DNA from: Orbilia blumenaviensis
Lineage: Eukaryota > Ascomycota > Orbiliomycetes > Orbiliales > Orbiliaceae
Assembly (NCBI GenBank): GCA_036872755.1
Contig: JAVHNS010000001.1
Coordinates: 2,418,001 to 2,482,000, forward strand
Length of the DNA stretch: 64,000 nt
Direction: 5' to 3'
Positions 25,479 to 36,233 of this stretch are shown in pieces. The position numbers and the translations under genes were made by a program. The notes beneath the pieces are model-generated. The model did not search any database, had not been told where the DNA came from, and saw only the letters and a program-made list of their open reading frames with translations. The stretch's first letter is position 1; each line of letters starts with the position of its first letter.

Positions 25479-26216
25479 ATGGTCGAAAATGTAATACCGC
25501 GCCCAAGACCCCGGGGCCGGCGCAGACCAAGAGACCCCCCATTATCAGACCGAGAACTCCTCCAGATCCTTAACACCGAACTATTCCCCGGTACAACATA
25601 TCGAGATTTCCTCAACAACCACCTTGGTTTTCGATTCTTCGGCGTTGAGACGGATCGAAGGGATGCTTTACGCGGTGTTAGGATCGCTGAATGTAGAAAC
25701 TTCCCGAGGGGACCGTCTGTGAGCAGTCATAGACATTTATCGACGGTGTTGGATAGGATGGAGCAGGAACTTGAGGATCAGAAGGAGAGGTTTTGGAGGC
25801 ATAATTTGCCGGAGTTACTGCCGTTGGGGGTTATTTTTGGTGGTGGTGGTAGCAGTAGTAGTAGTAGTGCTGATGCTGATGCTGCTACTCCGACGTTACC
25901 AACAAGACCCTTCGTCCTACCGCTACGCCTCAGCGAACTGATTGCTTTACACCCAAATTTCCGTATATGCCCTATAACCCCATTAATACGCACCGCCCTA
26001 AGGGATAAAGGTATCCCTCCGCCCAATGATTTTCTAATAGAAGATCAAAGTGAACCTGCGCATATTATCAAAACAGATATGGGGTGGTGGGCGTGGGATC
26101 TCAAGGGGGAGTTTATGTGTTTTGTCACCGGGAGCGATGAGAGGTTGATAGGGATTTTGAGGGAAGGCGGAGAGAGGTGGGGGGAGAGGACGGATGGGTT
26201 GTGGGATCCTGTTTGA
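25479..26216 (+). CDS. Hypothetical protein, 245 aa, probably lineage-specific
   Basis: Not recognised. One uninterrupted frame starts at an ATG with an Arg/Pro-rich first 25 residues, followed by a structured-looking region (SDRELLQILNTELFPG, YRDFLNNHLGFRFFG). A Ser run (SSSSSS) from a GTA/GTAGT repeat splits the protein near residue 125, and the second half has many W, G and charged residues. There is no signal peptide or membrane segment. Codon use in the second half leans to G/T ends, unlike the C-rich first half. The gene lies tail to tail with the secreted-protein gene at 26872-28140. It may be a clade-restricted gene; an intron cannot be excluded. Confidence 0.55.
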   Translation: MVENVIPRPRPRGRRRPRDPPLSDRELLQILNTELFPGTTYRDFLNNHLGFRFFGVETDRRDALRGVRIAECRNFPRGPSVSSHRHLSTVLDRMEQELEDQKERFWRHNLPELLPLGVIFGGGGSSSSSSADADAATPTLPTRPFVLPLRLSELIALHPNFRICPITPLIRTALRDKGIPPPNDFLIEDQSEPAHIIKTDMGWWAWDLKGEFMCFVTGSDERLIGILREGGERWGERTDGLWDPV

Positions 26217-26871
26217 ATTCCTCGGTTTTTACTATGATTTTTTGGATGGTTGCTTAATTATAAGCTGGTATAGGTATATCGGATAGTGGATCTAGGGGGG
26301 GGGGGGGTTGGTAGTTATAATATGGGGTCTTAGCTTCACAAGACCAGATTTTAGCGGTGTCATTGTTTAGCATACACGCATTTCAACTGCTAAGTTTATC
26401 TTGCATAATTTATGTCCCACCAAGATATCGATACCGTTCGCTATTGCCGTCGTATGTGTATGGGGGGTGGGAAAGGGCAGTTGCATAGTAGGTGCTACAC
26501 TATAAAAGAAAAGGCATAGCATTGTGGCGATACCTAGGTATGCTATACGCTCTCACGGTTGTTGTCTGTGTGGTAATTTTGTATAATAGAAACCAATTGA
26601 ATTGTTAAACTTTGGGCTTATACTTATAGGTAGATAGCTTTGGTGTATATTGATAATTCAGAAAACCTAGCCTGAGGTTCCCCGATAGAATCGAAAGATA
26701 GTAAAACTATCCTCCCAGAATGATAAGCTTATAAGATACGCTACTATACATTAATATTAAAATATGCAAAAAAACCAGGAATCACACTATCCGTTCCCTA
26801 TCTCATATTGTATATTAATACCGCCCTGTGCCGTAACCTAACACTCAAATACACCCGCCTGCCAGTTGAAC
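26217..26871. other. Intergenic between convergent genes
   Basis: A/T-rich shared 3' region with a run of G at about 26297-26308. No gene seen. Confidence 0.55.
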
Positions 26872-28140
26872 CTATGCAGCTGCATCTACCTTTACGGGAG
26901 CCGTATCTGCCTTCACGGGAACTGGGCTTCCCTTTATAGCGGCCGAGAGAATGCGCCTATATGGTTCGCAATGAGCCTTGATATGGTCGTTCTGCTCCTG
27001 GGTACGTTCCTTTTCATCGATACCCATTGTCTTCATTATATCCTTTGAAGCTGCAGCCCGTTCAATGAGTCCCTGGATAAGTTTGGTTGCAGGTTCGCCG
27101 ATGGCCCCAGTTAATCCGCGGAGTCCCGCGTCGAGTCTCTAGGTTGGATTGGAGTTTTTTTGTTAGGGTTATTTTGTGCATGTAGATTTGAAAGATACTT
27201 AGGTATAAGCTCTAAGAAGGGGGGGGGAGGGGGGGTTACCTTTGGGTAGTCTTCTAAGAAATGTAGTATTGGGGTTCTTTCGGGGTCGTCGCGCGCTCGA
27301 ATATCCTCCGCCTTTCTCTTAAATAGGGTAAAATACGTCATACTCTTATCTGTCATCTTGTGCCTGCAGACCCAACCATCAATGATGTCGTATATCTTTG
27401 TCATAGACGTATCCAGAGCCTTCATCGCTTCAGTATACTGTTCTTGTGTAGCGAAAGGGGGGTCAAAGAACTCAGAACTACACATCCTCAACGTGTGCGC
27501 GTTCTCCTTCGAACGAAAAATGTTTAAGAATTGATCAAAGGCGCTGGAATCATGACATGTTTCTTTCCTGATTTTTGGGGGGTTTTTCTGTTTTTCGGAG
27601 AAATCATTGATACTAGAGAGGTATGTGGTGAGACCATCGATGAGGTAGGCGAGGAGCTTTGATTCAAAGAAGTTAGTAAATATCGATATCCAGTATACTA
27701 GACCAGTGCCATTCCATATATTTGGATATTATGGACTATTGAATCCCAAGTTCCTTTAAATGTTTCTCAGGAGATGCGGAAAGGGTGGGTTTATCTCCTA
27801 CCATATCTCTTCTACGACAATGAGACCCCTTAGCATATTTTTTCCAATCCGCAGTAGTCCGCTTTGATTTGAGAAGGATGTCCCAATAGAAGTTGTTACT
27901 GGTACTCAGAGACGGTTTCCGGCTACAGGCACCCTGATCAACAAGAATCGGAGGCATATCATCTCCTCGAGACACAGGGTATAAGTATGTGAGGCTGTCC
28001 TCGACAAACTCGTTGGAGTAAATTTTCTCCAGGGCAACCGCATAAAACGGCGAGGTTGTTGGTGGTGTAGTGGCGGAGTGCGATGACCCTACTACTGCCA
28101 GGGTAAGGAGCGCAGCGCGGGCAAGCCATGTTTGCAACAT
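26872..28140 (-). CDS. Predicted secreted protein, 3 exons, about 340 aa, unknown function
   Basis: Not recognised. Exons are 28140-27802, 27656-27240 and 27138-26872. The second junction is clear (donor AAG|GTAACC, acceptor CCTAG, phase 0). The first uses donor ATG|GTAGGA, a TACTAAC branch site and an AAG acceptor, also phase 0, and is less certain. The product begins with a typical signal peptide (hydrophobic ALLTLAVVGSS, likely cleavage near SHSA) and contains a handful of cysteines. The mature part is helical and charged (EKIYSNEFVEDSL, HFLEDYPK, RLDAGLRGLTGAIG), with repeated VPVKAD/APVKVD units at the C-terminus. No transmembrane segment or GPI signal is evident. The continuous frame across three exons supports a real gene. 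It could be a secreted effector-like protein, but nothing shows activity. Confidence 0.65.
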
Positions 28141-29053
28141 CTTTGCGAGAATATAAAGAAGTGTGTGGTATAGCTATAACTATAATTTATAGGACTGCTG
28201 GCTTGAGAATTAGGAGGTAGGTATGTATTTATGACCAGAACTGGTTATGCCTTATCGGATAGAGCTGGAGGATATTAACTGTGAGATCTCTGTGGGAAGA
28301 TGGGGTATATATATATATATATACATATTTTCCGCATATATATATCCGAGTGCGACACCGCTCTCGAAGTTTAGCTATTATTCGCAAACAAATTTCGGAG
28401 ATTGTGATTATGAGGTAGGAAGCTTAAGGCAGTAGTGAAGGAGAAGAGAGGTTCATGCATATGCAATATGCAAGGGACGGTGATTCAGCACTGCACAGGT
28501 GAGTGCTGTGCAATTAATCACCTTATCTTGTAAAACAGACATGTGACTGGTGGGGCAGCTATCCAGCTACTCTCAGGAACGTTTTTCATTTTTTTTTTTT
28601 TTTCTTCCCCAGGCCAAAGTACTGGTGCTGCTGATAGGGTGCATCGTTATATTAATCTGCACCTGCACGAATGAAACTTCTGCAGGAATGTTTGGTCAAA
28701 CCAGTCAAACCGTGTTGAATTTGTGGTAAAAGTAAGGTAGCTCGCGCCAATTTGGGTTAGTGCCGATATTGAAGTCCATCCTTCCTAGATCTAGATTAGT
28801 CTCGAGTTCGGTATTATCCGTTCTTCAAGGCAGCGCAGCGGCCCGGGGTGGGCGCGGCGCATATATAGGCAGACCACTCTGAACCGAAGATGAAGGGGAC
28901 CCTGTGCGACCGCGCGGGATGTTGATGTGGATATAGGTCATCGTCGCCCTGCATCATCGATCGTGCGCCAGGAATGCTGCTTCGCTTGAAGGGGTAGTAT
29001 GCTTATATTATCGTTGATATCATTCATAGAGTCTATATTCGATTTAGCTCCGT

Positions 29054-29056
<3 letters not shown>

Positions 29057-29086
<30 letters not shown>
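29057..29086. repeat. TA dinucleotide microsatellite
   Basis: About 14 consecutive AT/TA units. Confidence 0.95.
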
Positions 29087-29502
29087 CGCGCGAACACCTG
29101 TGTGCCATACTTTATCCTGCATCAGGTGTAATTTTGATCGGCGCCGCACTGATGATTTCTACTGAGAGGGCTTGGTGGTATTTACCAATCGATATCGCGA
29201 TCAATGTGATATCCGAATCGATGCCTGTCCGATCTGTTGGGGGGCCTGGCTCCTTGCATGCAGGCTAATGAACGACGGCAACAACATAATCCTATTTGAC
29301 GATCTATCGATATGCATGGTATTGAAAATGATTTGTGATAGGAGCCCATTGTATGGCATTCCAAAACGAAAACAAAGGATTTCGATGTGCACATTGCTAA
29401 TTGAGAGTCGTATGCATATGCTATCTCGATTATCCCAGAAGCAGGTTTTCAGGTACGTACGTAACCACTTGAGTATAGTTAACTATATTGAGCGGACGGG
29501 TC

Positions 29503-29564
29503 TGATCATGCGACAAGTGCCGCACTGGTCCGGTGAGCCCTGATCGTGTGAACAAGTGCCGCAC
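29503..29564. repeat. Imperfect direct repeat of 23-24 bp
   Basis: Two copies, 29503-29525 and 29541-29564, both begin TGATC and end in the identical 13-mer ACAAGTGCCGCAC, differing at a few inner positions. They are 38 bp apart start to start. Confidence 0.8.
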
Positions 29565-30135
29565 GGGCTTTTGGTAAACTTGGGAGACGTAGCGTAAAAG
29601 CTCTCAAGCTGACTTGAGAAACCATAGTTTTTCTTTCATACCGTAGGGGTACCCAGATATGCAACTTTGAAATCTCCATAATTTCTTGAAAACTTCATAC
29701 TCCATATATCGGCTCGGCCTCGGAGACCGCACATCTAAGTACCCCTAGAAGGGACCCAGACTACCCCTAGAATATATTAATATTAATATTGGCCACGAAA
29801 TAGACCTAAACAGTGAAGACTCTCTACCAAGTGTGCTAATTCCCTCCCACGTTACTTTACATACTGTGCTAGCATACTAGAAAAGCGCGTGCAGCTTTCA
29901 ACACCATCGTAATCTGAAATATATGGCGATGTTGTCGTGCAATACGATAATAAGCATCAGTTTAATACACATTATCATATCGATACCGGATCAATTGTAT
30001 ATCAAATCCCCTGCATGCAGTGACTAGATCATGCGTTAACATGTTACTTGTAATATTATTTCGGGCTTTTTGAGAAAAAAATGGTATATTTACAATTCGA
30101 ATACCTCATATATTTACAATAACATCGTTGTATTT

Positions 30136-31551
30136 TTAAGAAGTTGGCGCAGCGGCGGTGGTAGAGCTGGCTGGTGGTGGTACCGGAGCGTCTTCAGGAG
30201 TAGCTTGAGCCTCGATCTCTGCAGAAGCTTCTGCCTTTGCCTCTACCTCTGCCACTACTTCTGCCACTGCTTCTGCTTCCGCTTCCGCCGCTGCTGACTC
30301 TTCAGCAAGAGCCTCAACGACAAACCCCACTTCAGAAGCACCAGCAGCACCAGCAGTGACAGCAGCCGCATCACTCTCAGCGTCCACTACAGCCGCCTCC
30401 TCCCCAACCGCCTCCTCTCCCTTCTTCTTCCCTTTCGACTTCTTCACCCTCGGCGGGAACACAATCCCATGCTTCGCACCCAACCACTCCAAAGCATGCT
30501 GCTCGATCACAATCCTCCCGGTCTCCAGCAAATCCTTCACGTCCACATCCTCAACCTTCATAGCCCTCCCATGCTGACTCAACATATTCAACCCACACCA
30601 CAGATTATTCCGTCTCGTCATCGTAATAAACAACGTCTTCCCATTCGCAGCCCCCCATCTATTCAACAACATGATCTGTCTCATATACCTCGTCTTCGAA
30701 TGAGCAGGATGTATAGCTTCACCTATAACAATCAACTGCCCCTGTCGGTATCTATAACTCAACGCCGTCCTGAACGCTAGGTCATATATCTTCTTCGGTA
30801 GGTCCGTTCTAAAATCCCTGGGTTTGGGACCGTGCGCTTTCGCACCGCCGCGGAGCATGGGGGAGGAGATGTCGCCGAGACGGGCGTGGCCTGTACCCTT
30901 TTGAGGACGGATTTTTCTACCGGATCCTACGATTTCGGAACGGTATTTGGTCTTTGCGCGGCCCAGGCGGTGGGCGTTACCTTCGTAGACCACGGCGCGG
31001 TGGAGGATGTCGCGGCGTAAGGGGAGGTGGAGGAATTTGGCGTCGTATTTTACGAATTGGAGGGGTTCGAGGGTGGGGAATTTGTAGAGGGTTGTTGTTA
31101 CTGGGGGGGCTGTTTTTAAGAAAAATATATTTGGTTAGCTATATTGATGCTTTTCGATTTCTTTTGATATAGATATTTTGATATATAGATGGGTATTGAG
31201 ATGAGGGAATACGTACGATCTAAAAGTTGCTGCTGTCTAGTCCTTGCAGGTCGCAACCTACTTTCAAAGATCTTGACACAGGTATCTTGTTCACCCGCCG
31301 CCGCCGTTGCCGTTGCCGTCGATTCTGTGGGGATCGAGGCTTCTATGGCCATGAACCGTCGTGAGATTATATTCAAGCTCTACCATAAAAACTTCAATTA
31401 GCCCCCGCCCCCCACTCCATTATCCATATTCTTATGAAAAAAGATAAAATATATATGGTACCTTCGGTCCATCTGTCCTATTCCAAGCCCGCTGTAACGA
31501 GGCGCCGGACCTGCGTAATAACCTTGCCGACGAACTCGAACTCGACGCCAT
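30136..31551 (-). CDS. Mitochondrial large ribosomal subunit protein uL4m, 408 aa
   Basis: Component of the mitochondrial 54S subunit near the exit tunnel; yeast orthologue Yml6. Exons are 31551-31462, 31379-31217 and 31109-30136, with introns of 82 and 107 nt. The start lies in a 30-codon first exon encoding a Ser/Arg-rich, acid-free mitochondrial presequence (MASSSSSSARLLRRSG...), joined by GTACCA donor and TAG acceptor. The core has the L4 signature block: LRRDILHRAVVYEGN, KYRSEIVGSGRKIRPQKGTG and HARLGDISSPMLRGG. The final 90 residues after VFPPRVKKSKGKKKGEE are an Ala/Glu-rich low-complexity tail absent from the core fold. The gene is divergent from mL38 across 579 bp. Confidence 0.94.
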
Positions 31552-32130
31552 TTTTTTCTTTTGTTGATATTGGTTATATATTCCCTTCACGCCACCTCCT
31601 TCCCGTCTCTATCCTTTGCTTATCCCTTCCCCGCTTCCGTTCCTTATATCCCAATTGTACCCGGTTGGTAGGTCGTTGAGCCCGGGTTTAGCGTGGTGGT
31701 GGGGTTGTCGCGGGGGGGTAGGTAGTTGACGACGTTGGAAATTTAAAGGTTTGTCGTTCTTTTTTTAAAGAAAAATTGGAAGCGAGAAAAGTTTATCAAC
31801 GCAAATAAAGCAACATCCCGACGTCTTTATTTTTTTTTATATATACACACGAGACCCTTCGTTGGTTTGGCGTTTTTTTCTTCTTCTTGGATCTGGGATT
31901 GGAAATCTGGATAATACAGGCGCGGATTAGCTCCACGACAGCTTTCACCGACGAATAGGGCAAGGGGATAGATATAGGGAATCAATTGAGGAGGAAGGAA
32001 GGGAAGGACGACCAGGAAGACGATATATCGATACAACTCCACCTCCCTGGCGATGAGGTAGAGAGAGAGAGAACCCAAATATCGACAAAACCTTCATAAC
32101 ACACCCCGAAACCAAAAAGACCAAAAAAAG
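31552..32130. promoter_or_regulatory. Bidirectional promoter region of uL4m and mL38
   Basis: The start codons of two mitoribosomal large-subunit genes lie 579 bp apart in opposite directions with no gene between, so this must hold both promoters and leaders. A short TA-rich stretch (about 31836-31845) and TTC repeats (31874-31888) are visible. I could not define factor binding sites. Confidence 0.7.
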
Positions 32131-33630
32131 ATGTCACTGTGCTCCCGCACCGTTCTGCAGGCCAGCAAGGCCCCGCGTGCGGTCTCCAAACCCGCCTTCC
32201 TCTACCTCAAACGCCAATTATCCACAGAAGTCCAGTCTCCGACCCCGCAATTCCACGAATCTCCATCTTCACCCCCTCCGCCGGTCGATACTAATGCTTC
32301 TACGCCATCTACACCGGTATCTACACCCTCTGAAAATGCATCGACGGGTGCTAGCGCTGCCACCGCCAAAAAGTCGGCGTCAAAATACCCTGATGGAAAA
32401 CTGCACACAATCGAAACCATGCCCTTCAAATGCTACCAAGAAGCTTTAAAAATCCTGCAGGAAGACCGTGAAGAGAAGCTAGTAAAGATCGCGGAGCAGA
32501 GGAAGGCTATTGAAGGGTTGAAAAGACTTCATAATCTCACCGATAGCAGTCCTAGGATCGTGAAAATGCAGGAGTATATTGATGAGTTGAAGCTTAATAT
32601 TGATAAGAATAATCCGAGAGTCAAGTATAATTATGATAATAAGCTTAAGAGTACGTTATAACCCGTCACTATGTTATACATATATATAATTATTCGGAGC
32701 GCTGACATAAAGAGCACAGTCGACCCGCACAGGAAAATCTATCAGCACTGGAACGAGGAAAAGTGGCGGTCTATGAAGCGCAAGATCCTGATGCAGAGAA
32801 TAGAGCAAATGAACGTTGTGCCAGATATCCTACCGACGATCAACCCAATCATTGACGTTTCCCTACGATTCCGACGCAGGAATGTCGACCACGGAGCCAA
32901 AGTCCTCGCGAAGGATGCGACAAGGTACCCGTCCGTTCAGGTCAAGCAGTTCGATTCCAAGAAGAGACTGGTCACGGTGCTTGTCGTTGATCCTGGTATG
33001 TTTCGTTCTTTTTTTTTTTCTACACCTATATCTTTAAATTTTATATTGTTTTAATGGAGACTGGCGCTAATTATTAAACGCATAATTAAAAAAGATAAAC
33101 CAAATCTGGAGAAGGACGGATTCGACTACTACCTTCAGTGGATGGTTACAAACTGTGAGATCTCTATTGACAACCCAATGGTTATCGGTGTGAGCACCAC
33201 CCACAACGGGCGTGACGAGGTAGCGCCGTACGAAGTGCCGTACGTCCACAAGGGAGAAGGCTACCATAGATACTGCCTGTTCATTCTCGAGCAGAACGGC
33301 AGGATAGAGATCGGAGGGAAACCAGAAGCTAGAGTTAAATCCAAGCCTAAGGCCAAAGAAGGAGAAGCGGCGACTCCAGCTGAAGCCAAAGAGGGAGAGG
33401 CCGAAGCTCCTAAGGTAGAAGAACTTTCCCCTACGGTTGGTAGATCGAAGGAATCCCGGATTAAGCGATTGAACTTCAACCTGCGGTCCTTCATCGCTAA
33501 GAACGATCTTAAAGTTATTGGAGCAGACCTCTGGCGTGTCGAGTTCGATAACACCATGATCGATGTCATGAAGAGGCTGGGCAGAACCGACTGGGATATG
33601 AAGTATCTCAAGGCTCCGGAGCATATATAA
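32131..33630 (+). CDS. Mitochondrial large ribosomal subunit protein mL38 (PEBP family), 443 aa
   Basis: Structural protein of the mitochondrial large subunit; yeast orthologue Mrpl35. Exons are 32131-32650, 32720-32995 and 33095-33630. The first intron (69 nt, GTACGT...CACAG) is a multiple of three but contains stops, so it must be removed; splicing gives LKIDPHRKIYQHWNEEKWR. The second intron is 99 nt (GTATGT...AAAAG). The N-terminus (MSLCSRTVLQASKAPRAVSK) is a basic presequence, followed by a Pro/Ser/Thr linker and a helical region. The C-terminal half is the phosphatidylethanolamine-binding-protein fold (YYLQWMVTNCEIS, GYHRYCLFILEQNG). An insert of Lys/Glu/Ala repeats (about residues 325-370) interrupts the fold. 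Confidence 0.93.
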
Positions 33631-33866
33631 AAAAAAGCCAATTATCAAATTTTTCAACATATATCTTTGTACATAGTACCTGTATATATATCTAAGTATC
33701 TACCTTGGGAGTTTTTGTGATTATGTACATATCGAGCTGAAAGAGAGAGAAAATAGCTGCACTAGCTTTTGTAGTCGATATAAAAATAAAGGAAGAAAAA
33801 AAAAAAAAAAGAACATACTCCCAATAAGTATAGTATAGTATAATACAGCATCATGATATCACTCAC

Positions 33867-34649
33867 TCACTCATCCTCTTGAACTCGTGTAAACGGTCCG
33901 GAAAACCATCTCCTCCCACCCGCAACCTGTGCCACAACCTTCCCCATAATCAATCCCAACGGCACGGGTCCATAAAACCTCGAATCAATAGAATGCGACA
34001 AATTATCCCCCGCAATCCAACAGTGCCCCTCGGGAACCCTAACCATCATAGTCTCCTCCCCTTTCCCAGCAGCCATGGGGTCCACGACCACATAATCACC
34101 AGGCATACCGATAACCCTCTTCAACAGCATAACATCCATATCATCCGGTCTGTGCGCCGCAATAAGATCTCCAACTTTGACACCTCTGCCTCTGGAGTAG
34201 AGGTTGTTGACGACGACGGAGCCGGAGGTGGGCAAAGTGGGGAGCATGGAGGGACCTTCGCATTGGCTGATTATAAAGACCTTGGAGACCACTAGGTGGG
34301 TGAAGGCGAGGAGTTTGATGCCGATTACGAGGGAGGTCAGGACTCGGCGCCAACGGGGGTAGTACCATGGAAGATCATCTTCTCCTCTTCCTTCTCCTTC
34401 TCCTCCACTACCACCACTTTCGTTTTGTCCTCCTCCTCCTCCTCCTTCTCCTGTTACTGTTCGTCCTTCTCCATCATTTGAAGATGCTGTAGTGGGAACA
34501 GCGACAGTGCCATTGTGACGAAGGAGAAGAGGTTGCCGCCCACACGCAGGAACCAAGATCCGGGTATGACCACAGGAGTGGGACGGTGGCCGTGGGAGCG
34601 ACAGCAGACGACCGCTGCGGTGCGAGAAGAGGAGTCGGCGGCAGTACAT
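33867..34649 (-). CDS. IMP1: Mitochondrial inner membrane protease subunit 1 (S26 signal peptidase), 260 aa
   Basis: Membrane-bound serine protease that removes inner-membrane sorting signals from proteins entering the intermembrane space. Single exon. The catalytic Ser is in GPSMLPT (about Ser134) and the general-base Lys in LLKRVIGMPGD (about Lys177). A third signature, GDNLSHSIDSRFYGPVP, carries the DSR typical of Imp1 rather than Imp2. A hydrophobic helix (about residues 103-128) precedes the catalytic Ser. The N-terminal 90 residues are unusually long for this family: an Arg-rich presequence-like part and then a Gly/Glu/Ser tract from GGA/GAG repeats. The gene ends 236 bp from the end of mL38, which is read towards it. 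Confidence 0.92.
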   Translation of the reverse strand: MYCRRLLFSHRSGRLLSLPRPPSHSCGHTRILVPACGRQPLLLRHNGTVAVPTTASSNDGEGRTVTGEGGGGGGQNESGGSGGEGEGRGEDDLPWYYPRWRRVLTSLVIGIKLLAFTHLVVSKVFIISQCEGPSMLPTLPTSGSVVVNNLYSRGRGVKVGDLIAAHRPDDMDVMLLKRVIGMPGDYVVVDPMAAGKGEETMMVRVPEGHCWIAGDNLSHSIDSRFYGPVPLGLIMGKVVAQVAGGRRWFSGPFTRVQEDE

Positions 34650-35540
34650 AGCAGCTTTTTAAGCTTAGCCGGATTTAATTGAGTATTATGTTATATATGC
34701 ACATGACGCATTGCCGTCCCCAACTTCCCCCTCCTCCTCCCCTCTTACCTCTTGACTTGAGCAAGTACTTAGGTAAGTAGGTAAGTAGGTATATGCAATT
34801 GGAAGCTCGCGATAGCAAGGAACGAATGGTTGGAAGAAGCCAATGCAATGGATTAGCCGGTTTCTCGGTTTCTCGGTTTCGGTTGCAATTGGCCTGTGCG
34901 GGCCAGGTCAGATCAGGTCAGGTCAGGTTTGGGGAAGGAAAGGATAAACTGCAATTGGGGGCGGGCTGGGCTGGGCGGTTTGCATGTTTGTTTGAAGCCG
35001 GCTCATGAAAAAGAAAAGAACATCCTCTCTTGATTGAGTGATGACTAGAAAAAAATTCGCGCTTTCACCTCGTTATTTTTTCTTTAAGTCTCCGCCCAAC
35101 CAACCAAACCGTCCGGGTCCCGCGTAAGCTATTATAAAGAAAACGGTAATAATTATATAAACAGTATCAATCGGGGAAGAGGGAAAAAATGGGGTAGTAG
35201 CAGTAAGATAAAATAAAATATGGGTAGTAGCAGTAGTAGTAATGGTGGTGATGGTGGTAGTAGTAGTAGAAGAAGAATATATCAAAATGGCATGTCCACG
35301 CCTGGATCTCTGTTAGCTAACTAGCTTCAAAGCCCCCCCGTCCACGGAATGAGAATTAATATTCTCTCCTATAGGATAGTTATAGTATAGTATGTAAAAG
35401 TAGGTATGTATGTACCCTCTCTGCAATCAATACCCTATACTTATACTTATACTTTGTACTTACTTAAGTGTAGTACTTGGTTATTATTATTAGTGGATGG
35501 TAACAAATGCACGCGGACGACGACGAAGACGACGACGACA
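34650..35540. other. Intergenic between divergent genes
   Basis: Divergent upstream regions of IMP1 and the orphan gene. It holds tandem AGGTAAGT-like units (about 34768-34791), repeated GGTCAGATCA/GGTCAGGT units (about 34903-34929) and a GTA-type trinucleotide tract (about 35222-35272). No gene seen. Confidence 0.5.
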
Positions 35541-36233
35541 ATGGGCCGCATCAGTCGCCTCTTCCTCAACTTCAACAACTTCATCTCAAGACAGTCTCCT
35601 AAGACCACCACTGCCACTACCACCACCACCACTTCTACAAAACCATCACCGTCTTCTTCAACGCCATCCTCATCCAGATCCAAACCTAAACCCCAAACTA
35701 AATCCAAATCCAAATCCAAATCCAAATCATCTCCAATAATAACATCAATCTCAAAGCCAAAACTCCAACGGAAACGAAAGCTATCAATCTCCCTCCCCCA
35801 GCTCGACCCGATCTACCACCCCTACCACCTCTCCTCCATCAACAACAACGCCACAGCCTCCCACATCTTCTCCATCCACGGCTACTCCGTCCCCGCCCGC
35901 TTCATAGCCGAACACACCGCCATCTTCCTTGATACCCTGCCTATAGGCGACTTCAAACGTCTGGGACAGCTGGTGATAACAGCCAGCGTGGGACGGTTGG
36001 GACATCTATCGTTGTTACCTGATAGCGACCACCTGATTATCGTGGCGGTTACGAAGCAGAGGGGGGTCGAGAGGGGCAGCTATGAGATGGATAACGAGCT
36101 GAGGTTGAGGTTGATCTATTTCTTGGTAAATAGGTATGGTGCGTACTTTAGGTGTTTGAATCAGCTGTACCCCGGGGAGCTGGAGTCGCTGGGTGGCGGG
36201 TCGCATAGGTGCCATCCTTTGGCGGTTCTGTAG
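35541..36233 (+). CDS. Hypothetical protein with low-complexity N-terminus, 230 aa
   Basis: Not recognised. I chose the ATG at 35541 because the frame upstream to 35406 encodes repeat-derived sequence. The first 90 residues are low-complexity: a Thr run, a Ser/Pro run and four KS dipeptides in a row from a CCAAAT-type hexamer repeat. From about residue 100 the sequence looks folded: SIHGYSVPARFIAEHT, DFKRLGQLVITASVGRLGHL, then ELRLRLIYFLVNRYGAYFRC near the C-terminus. No signal peptide or clear membrane helix. The ordered half suggests a conserved domain of unknown function; the repeat N-terminus is probably fast-evolving. Confidence 0.6.
   Translation: MGRISRLFLNFNNFISRQSPKTTTATTTTTTSTKPSPSSSTPSSSRSKPKPQTKSKSKSKSKSSPIITSISKPKLQRKRKLSISLPQLDPIYHPYHLSSINNNATASHIFSIHGYSVPARFIAEHTAIFLDTLPIGDFKRLGQLVITASVGRLGHLSLLPDSDHLIIVAVTKQRGVERGSYEMDNELRLRLIYFLVNRYGAYFRCLNQLYPGELESLGGGSHRCHPLAVL

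Larger units (their letters stand above)
28141..30135. other. Intergenic region rich in A/T and repeats
   Basis: About 2 kb without a supportable gene. It holds short TA tracts near 28306-28323, a T run at 28589-28603, a TA dinucleotide tract at 29057-29086 and an imperfect direct repeat (29503-29525 and 29541-29564). The frame at 29172-29543 (+) has no protein-like features. Confidence 0.5.
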
